Shown: positions 1-5,329 of the stretch, one piece after another | Numbering within the stretch: position 1 is the first letter of the stretch | How the letters are laid out: every line of letters starts with the position of its first letter | Source: an uncultured Microbacterium sp. | GTDB taxonomy: Bacteria; Actinomycetota; Actinomycetes; Actinomycetales; Microbacteriaceae | NCBI GenBank assembly: GCA_937926065.1 | Contig: CALANM010000127.1 | Coordinates: 1 to 6,071 of the forward strand | Direction of reading: 5' to 3' | Length of the DNA stretch: 6,071 bases | Translations under genes and position numbers: made by a program | Notes under the pieces: generated by a model | What the model saw: the letters and a program-made list of their open reading frames with translations, nothing else | What the model was told of the DNA's origin: nothing | The model's database searches: none

Positions 1-860
1 CGCGGCGCGTGCTCGTCGTCGGCGCCGACGGGCAGCTGGGCCGCGCCCTGCGGTCAGCGCTCGCCGGTGCGTCGCACGTCGAGTTCGCGTCGCGCGCCGA
101 CATCGACCTCAGCGCCACCGACCTCGCCTCGTCCCGCCGCTGGCGCGACTACTCGACCATCGTCAACGCCGCCGCCTACACGGCCGTCGACACCGCCGAG
201 ACGGCCGAGGGCCGCGCACAGGCGTGGGCCGCGAATGTCACGGGCGTTACGGCGCTCGCTCGCATCGCGAACGAGAACGGGCTGACCCTCGTGCACGTCT
301 CAAGCGACTACGTCTTCGACGGCGCGTCTGCCGAGCCCTACCGCGAGGACGCGCCGCTGTCGCCGCTCGGCGTGTACGGGCAGACCAAGGCGGCGGGAGA
401 CGCGATCGTGTCGACGGTCGCGCGCCACTACATCGTCCGCACGTCGTGGGTGGTCGGCGAGGGACGCAACTTCGTCCGCACGATGGCCTCGCTCGCCGAC
501 CGCGGCGTGGCGCCGAAGGTCGTCGCCGATCAGGTCGGCCGGCTCACCTTCACCGACGAGATCGCCCGCGGCATCCTGCACCTCCTGTCGACGAGCGCCC
601 CGTACGGCACGTACAACCTGACCGGCGGCGGCGAGCCGTCGTCGTGGGCCGATGTCGCGCGTGAGGTGTTCCGCCTGCGCGGAGCCGACCCGGATGCCGT
701 GACGCCCGTCACGACCGAGGAGTATTTCGCCGGCGCGACCGCGCCGGTCGCCCCGCGTCCCCGGTGGAGCGTGCTCGACCTCGCGAAGATCGAGGCGACC
801 GGCTTCACGCCGCGCGATGCGGCAGAGAGCCTGCGGGACTACGTCGCCGCGCTCGACTGA
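1..860 (+). CDS. rfbD: dTDP-4-dehydrorhamnose reductase (RmlD), 5' end outside the window
   Basis: This enzyme reduces dTDP-4-dehydro-L-rhamnose with NAD(P)H to dTDP-L-rhamnose, the last step of activated rhamnose synthesis in the cytoplasm. Numbering from the GTG at position 9, the Rossmann loop VVGADGQLG is at residues 3-11, NAAAYTAVD at 53-61, SSDYVFDG at 98-105, the catalytic YxxxK (YGQTK) at 123-127, and DQVGRLT at 174-180, all typical of RmlD short-chain dehydrogenase/reductases. The 283 residues are close to a complete RmlD domain. The GTG at 9 is probably not the start: the frame stays open to the left edge (Arg-Arg before Val), and the family normally has a few residues before the first beta strand. 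In many actinobacteria this domain is the C-terminal half of an RmlC-RmlD fusion, which cannot be tested here. The gene converges on ugd. The family call is very secure; the start is unknown. Confidence 0.93.
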   Translation, partial: RRVLVVGADGQLGRALRSALAGASHVEFASRADIDLSATDLASSRRWRDYSTIVNAAAYTAVDTAETAEGRAQAWAANVTGVTALARIANENGLTLVHVSSDYVFDGASAEPYREDAPLSPLGVYGQTKAAGDAIVSTVARHYIVRTSWVVGEGRNFVRTMASLADRGVAPKVVADQVGRLTFTDEIARGILHLLSTSAPYGTYNLTGGGEPSSWADVAREVFRLRGADPDAVTPVTTEEYFAGATAPVAPRPRWSVLDLAKIEATGFTPRDAAESLRDYVAALD

Positions 861-878
861 CCCGGTGCCTCGGGATCA
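858..878. terminator. Short inverted repeat joining the two convergent stop codons
   Basis: The 15-bp gap between rfbD and ugd can fold as TGA-CCCGG, loop TGCC, TCGGG-A-TCA. This gives eight pairs including one G-T wobble, with a bulged A at 875. The outer TGA and TCA are the stop codons of rfbD and of ugd (read on the - strand). There is no T tract on either side, so it would be a weak or non-classical bidirectional terminator. Only the symmetry is seen; termination is inferred. Confidence 0.35.
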
Positions 879-2186
879 GGGGCGACCCATGCCGCGGTAG
901 TCCCAGCCCTCCGCGCGCCAGGCGGCCGCGTCGAGGCAGTTGCGTCCGTCGACGATGAGGCGTCCCGAGACGAGGGATGCCGCATGCTGCGGACTCAGCT
1001 GCCGCCGGTACTCGTCCCATTCGGTGACGAGCACGACGGCATCCGCGTCCCGCAGCGCCTCATCACGGTCGGCGACGTAGGTCAGGTGCGGGTGCACGCG
1101 TCGCGCGTTCTCGATCGCGGCCGGGTCGGTGACGACGATATCGGCGCCGAGGCCCTTGAGGCGCACCGCGACGTCGAGAGCGGGTGAGTCGCGGATGTCG
1201 TCGCTGTGCGGCTTGAACGCCGCGCCCAGCACGGCGACGCGCTTGCCGTGCACCGCTCCGCCGAGCCCGTCGAGCACGAGCTGCACGGCGCGCTCACGAC
1301 GACGCATGTTGATGGCATCCACCTCGCGCAGGAACGCCACCGAGTCCCGGCGGCCGAGCTCCTCAGCGCGGGCCGAGAACGCGCGGATGTCCTTGGGGAG
1401 GCAGCCGCCCCCGAAGCCGATGCCCGACCCGAGGAAGCGCCGGCCGATGCGGTCGTCGTGGCCGAGCGCCTCGGCGAGCTGCGTGACGTCGGCGCCGGTG
1501 ACCTCCGCGATCTCCGCCATGGCATTGATGAAGCTGATCTTCGTGGCGAGGAACGCGTTGGCGGCGACCTTCACGAGCTCCGCAGTCGCATAGTCGGTGA
1601 CGAGGAACGGCGTGCCCTTGGTCGTCGACGGGTGATACACGTCGCGCAGCACATCGGCGGCGCGCTCGCCCTCGTCGCCGGACGGCACGCCCACGACGAT
1701 GCGGTCAGGATCGACGGTGTCTTTGACGGCCCAGCCTTCGCGCAGGAACTCCGGGTTCCACACCAGCGTGGCCCCCGAGTCGGCGTACAGCGCCGCGAGG
1801 CGCGCCGCCGTGCCCACGGGCACCGTCGACTTGCCCGCCACGACGTCGCCGGGGCGCACGTGATCACGCAGCGCCGTGAAGGCCGCGTCGACGTACGACA
1901 GGTCTGCCGCGCCGGAGTCAGCTGACTGCGGAGTGCCGACGCCGACGAAGTGCACCTGGGCGCCCTCGGCGGCAGCCATGTCGGTCGTGAAAGTCAGCCG
2001 TCCGCTGGCGACGCCCTCGGCCAGTAGCTCGTCGAGGCCCGGCTCGAAGAAGGGCGCACGCCCCGCGGCGAGCGCATCGATCTTGGCCCGGTCGACGTCG
2101 ATGCCGACCACCTCGTGTCCGATGGATGCCATCGCGGCCGCGTGGACCGCCCCCAGATAGCCGCAGCCGATCACCGAAAGTCGCAC
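876..2186 (-). CDS. ugd: UDP-glucose 6-dehydrogenase
   Basis: This cytoplasmic enzyme oxidises UDP-glucose twice with NAD+ to give UDP-glucuronate, an acidic precursor for capsule or exopolysaccharide. The 436-residue protein has the full UDP-glucose/GDP-mannose dehydrogenase layout. An N-terminal NAD-binding loop GCGYLG is at residues 7-12, NPEFLREG at 144-151, and a central helix has Lys206, Asn210 and Lys216. The catalytic motif FGGGCLPKD spans 258-266 with the nucleophile Cys262. The C-terminal UDP-binding domain contains GAAFKPHSDDIRDSPAL near 321-337. Length is normal. The GTG at 2186 is chosen because it places VRLSVIGCGYLG directly at the N-terminus and has the G-rich ribosome site AGGGGTGGG just upstream. 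The open frame extends to an ATG at 2261, but the extra 25 residues are low-complexity Gly/Arg and that ATG lies at a probable -10 element. The gene diverges from the sugar transferase operon and probably serves the same polymer. Confidence 0.96.
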   Translation of the reverse strand: MRLSVIGCGYLGAVHAAAMASIGHEVVGIDVDRAKIDALAAGRAPFFEPGLDELLAEGVASGRLTFTTDMAAAEGAQVHFVGVGTPQSADSGAADLSYVDAAFTALRDHVRPGDVVAGKSTVPVGTAARLAALYADSGATLVWNPEFLREGWAVKDTVDPDRIVVGVPSGDEGERAADVLRDVYHPSTTKGTPFLVTDYATAELVKVAANAFLATKISFINAMAEIAEVTGADVTQLAEALGHDDRIGRRFLGSGIGFGGGCLPKDIRAFSARAEELGRRDSVAFLREVDAINMRRRERAVQLVLDGLGGAVHGKRVAVLGAAFKPHSDDIRDSPALDVAVRLKGLGADIVVTDPAAIENARRVHPHLTYVADRDEALRDADAVVLVTEWDEYRRQLSPQHAASLVSGRLIVDGRNCLDAAAWRAEGWDYRGMGRP

Positions 2187-2189
2187 TGT

Positions 2190-2198
2190 CCCACCCCT
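2190..2198 (-). promoter_or_regulatory. Ribosome binding site of ugd
   Basis: Read on the - strand, AGGGGTGGG lies three bases before the GTG at 2186, and its GGGG block is seven bases away. This G-rich site decides the start in favour of 2186 over the ATG at 2261. Confidence 0.55.
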
Positions 2199-2208
2199 GT
2201 TGTCGTCT

Positions 2209-2242
2209 CCCCCACCGGGCCCCCGCCCAGTGCCCCTGCCCC
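2209..2242 (-). other. Five-tract G-quadruplex motif in the ugd leader
   Basis: The - strand, which is the sense strand of ugd, carries G-tracts at 2242-2239, 2236-2233, 2228-2226, 2224-2220 and 2213-2209. The loops are 2, 4, 1 and 6 bases, which fits the canonical rule of four G3+ tracts with loops of 1-7, with one spare tract. It lies 23-56 bases upstream of the ugd GTG, so it would be in the mRNA leader if transcription starts near 2255. The motif is seen; folding and any effect on expression are inferred, and G-runs are common in such GC-rich DNA. Confidence 0.5.
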
Positions 2243-2261
2243 GACGAGCAGTGTCTTCCAT

Positions 2262-2267
2262 ACACTA
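2262..2267 (-). promoter_or_regulatory. Candidate -10 element for ugd
   Basis: On the - strand this hexamer reads TAGTGT, matching the TAnnnT pattern in an otherwise very GC-rich stretch. A start about seven bases downstream (near 2255) would give a leader of about 70 bases holding the G-quadruplex motif. No TTGACA-like -35 hexamer is seen at the usual distance. The same bases read TACACT on the + strand, so the direction is not certain. Confidence 0.35.
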
Positions 2268-2308
2268 GACCGCCCCGCGGGACCGCCGCTCACGCAGCCA
2301 CGCGGCGG

Positions 2309-2353
2309 GTTGCGAGGTCGTTGCGGGCCGTTACGGCGCGATTGCGCGTTGCC
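2309..2353 (+). repeat. Helically phased GTTGCG-like hexamers
   Basis: Similar hexamers start at 2309 (GTTGCG), 2320 (GTTGCG), 2330 (GTTACG), 2340-2341 (GATTGCG) and 2348 (GTTGCC). Spacing is 11, 10, 10 and 8 bases, close to one helical turn for the first four. They lie between the two divergent promoter candidates, a sensible place for cooperative regulator binding. No known operator was recognised, and short degenerate repeats can arise by chance. Confidence 0.3.
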
Positions 2354-2362
2354 GTGAACATT

Positions 2363-2376
2363 CGCGATGGGTCGCG
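2363..2376. promoter_or_regulatory. Short inverted repeat at the -35 region of the operon promoter
   Basis: CGCGA at 2363-2367 and TCGCG at 2372-2376 are exact inverted arms around the four bases TGGG. The repeat overlaps the place where a -35 box would lie for the -10 candidate at 2395. It could be an operator or replace a missing -35 contact. At this GC content a 5-bp arm pair is weak evidence. Confidence 0.2.
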
Positions 2377-2394
2377 CCCCGCCCGGAACGTCGC

Positions 2395-2400
2395 TACACT
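2395..2400 (+). promoter_or_regulatory. Candidate -10 element for the polysaccharide operon
   Basis: TACACT fits TAnnnT and stands in one of the few AT-containing spots between 2270 and 2430. It would start transcription near 2407, giving a leader of about 145 bases before the sugar transferase ATG. No good -35 hexamer is visible 16-18 bases upstream, so activator dependence or a different sigma factor is possible. Confidence 0.4.
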
Positions 2401-2438
2401 CACAGACAGAACGCCGCGCGAAACGAGTGGGGTCGTCG

Positions 2439-2456
2439 CGTGATCGGGGGATCATG
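2439..2456 (+). other. Small leader hairpin with a GGGG loop
   Basis: TGATC at 2441-2445 and GATCA at 2450-2454 are exact inverted arms around GGGG, extended by one G-U and one C-G pair to seven pairs. The 3' arm includes the ATG at 2454 of a tiny leader ORF, so folding would hide that start. It is part of the inferred leader; no known RNA family was recognised. Confidence 0.3.
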
Positions 2457-2486
2457 GCGTTCTCTGGGGGAGTCACCGGCTCATGA
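2454..2486 (+). CDS. Putative 10-residue leader ORF
   Basis: ATG at 2454 opens MAFSGGVTGS and stops at TGA 2484-2486. It is preceded by GGGGG at 2446-2450. Its stop overlaps, as ATGA, a further ATG at 2483 that encodes only three residues (MSL) before stopping at 2494. Such chained overlaps are what translational coupling or a regulatory leader would look like. Short ORFs are frequent by chance and there is no homology to argue from, so translation is speculative. Confidence 0.2.
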   Translation: MAFSGGVTGS

Positions 2487-2495
2487 GCCTGTGAC
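2472..2495. promoter_or_regulatory. 24-bp near-perfect palindrome, probable operator or leader hairpin
   Basis: The left half GTCACCGGCTCA is the reverse complement of the right half TGAGCCTGTGAC at 11 of 12 positions; the single mismatch is C2477 against T2490. It lies about 65-90 bases downstream of the inferred transcription start and 57 bases before the sugar transferase ATG. It could be a dimeric regulator site acting as a roadblock. In RNA it could form a stem of five and four pairs separated by one mismatch, with loop CATG. No T tract follows, so it is not a classical terminator. The symmetry is certain; the function is not. Confidence 0.55.
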
Positions 2496-2501
2496 CGTCG
2501 C

Positions 2502-2555
2502 ATGTTGCTGGGGGGCACAATGCTGACGCAGTTTGTCTGGGGAACCGCGCGATGA
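2502..2555 (+). CDS. Putative 11- to 17-residue leader ORF overlapping the sugar transferase start
   Basis: The frame starting at ATG 2520 encodes MLTQFVWGTAR and stops at TGA 2553-2555, overlapping the sugar transferase ATG at 2552 as ATGA. The six-G run at 2510-2515 lies four bases before ATG 2520 and could serve as a ribosome site. An in-frame ATG at 2502 gives a 17-residue version without a visible site. If translated, ribosomes ending here would be placed to restart on the sugar transferase. There is no homology evidence; the support is only the G-run plus the exact overlap. Confidence 0.3.
   Translation: MLLGGTMLTQFVWGTAR
2537..2543 (+). promoter_or_regulatory. Weak ribosome binding site of the sugar transferase
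   Basis: CTGGGGA ends eight bases before the ATG at 2552. It matches the anti-Shine-Dalgarno only partly and resembles the other CTGGGG runs in the leader. It supports the 2552 start, alone or together with coupling from the leader ORF. Confidence 0.4.
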
Positions 2556-4084
2556 GTGCGATCGATGAGGTCGCGCCTTCGCTCACCTTTCCGAACCTAG
2601 GGTCACTGACAGCGACCCGCCGGTTCGCGCCGGTCGCACCGCGTGCATCGGCTGCGGTCGTGAGCCGCCAGCAGTGGGAACGCCGATTCCGCGCTCGCCT
2701 GCACGTCACCGACACGGTCATCGTGCTGTTTGCGTGCGCGTTCGCATCGGCGATCTCGCTGCTGGCGGCGAGCCCGCAGCTTCTCGCGGCCGATCCGTGG
2801 GCATTCTTCCGCGTGCCGCTGATCACCGCCACCCTGTGGCTGGCCGCTCTCGCCCTGCTCAACACGCGCGAGACGGCGATCCTCGGCAGCGGCGCGAAGG
2901 AGTACACCCGTGTCGCGCATGCGACGGGTTTCGCGCTGGGCACGCTGGCGCTGCTGTACGTGCTCTTCGAGTGGGACCCGATCCGTTCGCAGCTGTTCTG
3001 GGGACTTCCTGCGGGCGGATTCGCGCTGGTGGTGTCGCGCTGGATGCTACGCCGCTGGCTGGTGCGTCAGCGCGCCGCAGGACGCTACTGCTCGCGCACA
3101 ATCGTCGTGGGCTCGCGTGACGATGTCGAATACGCCATCCGCGCTCTCGGCGGAGACGGCAAGCTCGGGTACACGGTCGTGGGGACGGCCGTGCTCGACG
3201 AGGACATCGACTCGCTGCGCGTCGACGGTCACACGTACGCGGCAGTACCGGGCGCCGACGCGGTCAGCCGCGCGGCCTCCGCGCTGCGGGCCGACACGAT
3301 CATCGTGGCGGGCCAGCCGCAGGGCGACCCGACGTACATCAAGCGCCTCGCATGGGAGCTCGAGGGCACGGCGGCCGAGCTGGTGCTGTCGAGTCGCATC
3401 GCCGACGTGGCGGGGCCCCGGATGTCTCTGCGTCCGGTGGAGGGCATGCCTCTCATCCACGTGCGCATCCCCTCGTTCGAGGGCGGGGCGCACCTGGTGA
3501 AGCGCGGGCTGGACATCGTCGTCTCGTCCATCGCCCTGCTGTGCTTCGCACCGTTCGCCTTCCTCATCGCGATGGCGATCAAGATCGACGACCCGGGCCC
3601 TGCGTTCTTCCAGCAGGAGCGCGTCGGCCGTGACGGACGCACGTTCAAGATGCTCAAGTTCCGCTCGATGCGCGTCAACGCCGAGGCGGAGCTCGAGAAG
3701 CTGCTTGAGGAGAACGAGGGCGCGGGTCCTCTGTTCAAGCTCAAGCAGGACCCGCGGGTCACCCGTGTCGGAGCGATCCTCCGGAAGTACTCGCTCGACG
3801 AGATCCCGCAGTTCTGGAACGTGCTGCGTGGCGACATGAGCGTGGTGGGCCCGCGCCCGCCGCTTCCCGCCGAGGTCACGGCCTACGACGGCACCGTCTT
3901 CCGCCGGCTGTACATCAAGCCGGGCATCACCGGCCCCTGGCAGGTGGGCGGTCGCAGCGACCTGTCGTGGGAGGAGAGCGTGCGCCTCGACCTCCGCTAC
4001 GTCGAGAACTGGTCGGTGCTGAGCGACATCGTGCTGATGTGGCGAACCGCTAAGGTCATGATCAAGCCCGAGGGGGCTTATTGA
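2552..4084 (+). CDS. Polyprenyl-phosphate sugar-1-phosphate transferase (initiating enzyme)
   Basis: This membrane enzyme is expected to move a hexose-1-phosphate from a UDP-sugar to undecaprenyl phosphate, starting repeat-unit assembly for exopolysaccharide. The 510 residues follow the WbaP/WcaJ/CpsE layout: a cytoplasmic N-terminus of about 50 residues, hydrophobic segments near 53-74, 88-104, 121-141 and 146-163, a nucleotide-fold-like middle domain from about 182 (TIVVGSRDDV), and a C-terminal bacterial sugar transferase domain from about 315. That domain has KRGLDIVVSS, a membrane hairpin near 320-345, DDPGPAFFQQERVG at 346-359, FKMLKFRSM at 365-373, the Asp416-Glu417 dyad in SLDEIPQ, GDMSVVGPRPP at 427-437 and PGITGPWQVGGRS at 457-469. 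The dyad equals the catalytic pair known from the PglC superfamily. Length is normal and the GAY C-terminus is usual. It is the first gene of the operon and overlaps the next by four bases. The first sugar (glucose or galactose is common) cannot be read from sequence. Confidence 0.96.
   Translation: MSAIDEVAPSLTFPNLGSLTATRRFAPVAPRASAAVVSRQQWERRFRARLHVTDTVIVLFACAFASAISLLAASPQLLAADPWAFFRVPLITATLWLAALALLNTRETAILGSGAKEYTRVAHATGFALGTLALLYVLFEWDPIRSQLFWGLPAGGFALVVSRWMLRRWLVRQRAAGRYCSRTIVVGSRDDVEYAIRALGGDGKLGYTVVGTAVLDEDIDSLRVDGHTYAAVPGADAVSRAASALRADTIIVAGQPQGDPTYIKRLAWELEGTAAELVLSSRIADVAGPRMSLRPVEGMPLIHVRIPSFEGGAHLVKRGLDIVVSSIALLCFAPFAFLIAMAIKIDDPGPAFFQQERVGRDGRTFKMLKFRSMRVNAEAELEKLLEENEGAGPLFKLKQDPRVTRVGAILRKYSLDEIPQFWNVLRGDMSVVGPRPPLPAEVTAYDGTVFRRLYIKPGITGPWQVGGRSDLSWEESVRLDLRYVENWSVLSDIVLMWRTAKVMIKPEGAY
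4071..4076 (+). promoter_or_regulatory. Ribosome binding site for the DUF1972 glycosyltransferase
   Basis: AGGGGG lies four bases before the TTG at 4081, within the last codons of the sugar transferase. Together with the TTGA overlap it supports the rare TTG start. Confidence 0.5.
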
Positions 4085-5328
4085 CCTCGCAGCGCCATGA
4101 CCTTCCCCGCTCGGGTGAGGCTGACGGCGCACGCCTGCCCGCGGGCAGCCGACGGAAGGACACGACCTCGCCGACCGCAAAGCTCTCCATCGCCATGATC
4201 GGAACTCGCGGAGTGCCGGCCGCCTACGGCGGCTTCGAGACGGCGGTCGAAGAGGTGGGCTGGCGCCTCGCCGAGCGCGGTCACGACGTCACCGTCTACA
4301 CCCGCGGCTCCGCGCGTCGTGAGCCGGAGTACCGCGGCATGAAGGTGGTGCACCTGCCCGCCCTGCCCATGAAGCAGCTCGAGACGCTCAGTCACACCGG
4401 CCTGTCGACGACGCATGCCGTGCTCGGGCTCGACGCCGCGCATGCGGCGTTCGTCTTCAACGCCGCCAACTCGCCGTTCCTGCCCCTGCTGCGCTCCCGC
4501 GGCATCCCCGTCGCCCTGCACATGGACGGCCTGGAGTGGAAGCGGTCGAAGTGGGGAAAGCGCGGCAAGGCGTACTACCGCTGGGCCGAGGAGTTCGGCG
4601 TGCGGTGGGCCGACGCGCTCATCGCCGACGCCCCCGGCATCGCCGACTACTACCGCGACGAGTTCGACGTCGACACCGAGCTCATCCGCTACGGCGCCCC
4701 GATCCTCGAGACGGCTCCCGAAGACGGCGTGCGCGAGCTCGGGCTCGAGCCGGGTGGCTACCACCTCGTGGTCGCACGCTTCGAGCCCGAGAACCACGTG
4801 CTCGAGATCGTCGAGGGCTACCGGGCAAGCAGCGCGCGGATGCCGCTCGTCGTGGTCGGATCCGCGCCCTACAGCGCCGACTACACGCAGCGCATCCATG
4901 CCGTCGCCGACGGCGACGACCGCATCCGGCTGCTCGGCGGCGTCTACGACCAGGATCTGCTCGACGCGCTCTACTTCCACGCCCACACCTATATACATGG
5001 GCACTCCGTGGGAGGCACCAACCCGTCGCTGCTGCGCGCCATGGGCGCCGGCACCGCGACCATCGCCTACGACGTGGGATTCAACCGCGAGACGCTCGAC
5101 GAGCAGGGCTGGTTCTTCGCGGATGCCGCCCAGGTGCAGGCGCACTTCGACGCCCTCGCCGCCGACCCCGCCCAGACCGACGCGTTCGGGGGACGGTCAC
5201 GGGAGCGGGCTGCGAGCGAGTTCCGCTGGGACAAGGTCGCCGACGAATACGAAGACCTCGCGCGACGCATCGCCGGCGGTCAGAGCGTGCACCCGACTGC
5301 GAAGCGCAAGAAGCGCCGGCGCGGATGA
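4081..5328 (+). CDS. GT-B glycosyltransferase with DUF1972 N-terminal domain, possible rhamnosyltransferase
   Basis: This cytoplasmic or membrane-associated enzyme probably adds the second sugar to the lipid-linked intermediate. The 415 residues begin with about 33 polar residues, then the DUF1972 hallmark IGTRGVPAAYGGFET at 40-54, acceptor-side motifs NAANSPFLPLL at 127-137 and HMDGLEWKRSKWG at 147-159, and a GT4-like donor domain with VARFEPENH at 231-239, YIHGHSVGGTNPSLLRAMG at 304-322 and the GF/RE region near 333-337. Enzymes of this type include the pneumococcal rhamnosyltransferase WchF, which acts directly after the initiating transferase; gene order and the nearby rhamnose gene fit that role, but the donor is inferred. 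The start is TTG at 4081, overlapping the previous stop as TTGA; no in-frame ATG precedes the conserved core. Oddities are a C-terminal basic tail KRKKRRRG, which may bind acidic membrane lipid, and a run of rare AT-rich codons (TAT ATA CAT) at 4990-4998. The stop overlaps an ATG of the next gene. Confidence 0.92.
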   Translation: MTSQRHDLPRSGEADGARLPAGSRRKDTTSPTAKLSIAMIGTRGVPAAYGGFETAVEEVGWRLAERGHDVTVYTRGSARREPEYRGMKVVHLPALPMKQLETLSHTGLSTTHAVLGLDAAHAAFVFNAANSPFLPLLRSRGIPVALHMDGLEWKRSKWGKRGKAYYRWAEEFGVRWADALIADAPGIADYYRDEFDVDTELIRYGAPILETAPEDGVRELGLEPGGYHLVVARFEPENHVLEIVEGYRASSARMPLVVVGSAPYSADYTQRIHAVADGDDRIRLLGGVYDQDLLDALYFHAHTYIHGHSVGGTNPSLLRAMGAGTATIAYDVGFNRETLDEQGWFFADAAQVQAHFDALAADPAQTDAFGGRSRERAASEFRWDKVADEYEDLARRIAGGQSVHPTAKRKKRRRG

Positions 5329-5329
5329 G

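Noticed and set aside
1206..1925. 239-residue open frame on the + strand opposite ugd
   Set aside because: It is antisense to the catalytic core of ugd, has no family motif, and its Arg/Ala/His-rich composition is typical of a shadow.
2187..2261. 25-residue N-terminal extension of ugd from the ATG at 2261
   Set aside because: The added residues are low-complexity Gly/Arg encoded by the G-run region, the conserved N-terminus begins at the GTG at 2186 with its own ribosome site, and the ATG overlaps a likely -10 element.
2472..2495. Intrinsic terminator at the leader palindrome
   Set aside because: There is symmetry but no T tract after it, and the stem is interrupted by a mismatch; an operator or a leader hairpin is more likely.
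2472..2495. CRP/GlxR-type site
   Set aside because: That family uses TGTGA-N6-TCACA; here the half-sites point the other way (GTCAC outside left, GTGAC outside right) and are 14 bases apart.
2126..2518. Open frames of 105-115 residues on both strands across the divergent intergenic region
   Set aside because: They are Pro/Arg/Gly rich, lack ribosome sites and overlap the promoters and the start of ugd; GC-rich DNA yields such frames by chance.
2446..2542. Canonical G-quadruplex in the operon leader
   Set aside because: The four G-runs are separated by 15, 39 and 23 bases, far beyond the 1-7 base loops of a standard motif.
3047..4180. 377-residue open frame on the - strand opposite the sugar transferase
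   Set aside because: It is rich in Arg, His, Asp and Leu with no motif, fully covered by a well-supported gene on the other strand, and runs across a gene junction; it is a shadow frame.
4078..5145. 355-residue open frame on the - strand opposite the DUF1972 glycosyltransferase
   Set aside because: It is antisense to a gene with clear family motifs, and its composition (Val, Gly, Arg, Ala, Glu, His rich) is that of a codon-phase shadow in GC-rich DNA; no domain is recognisable.
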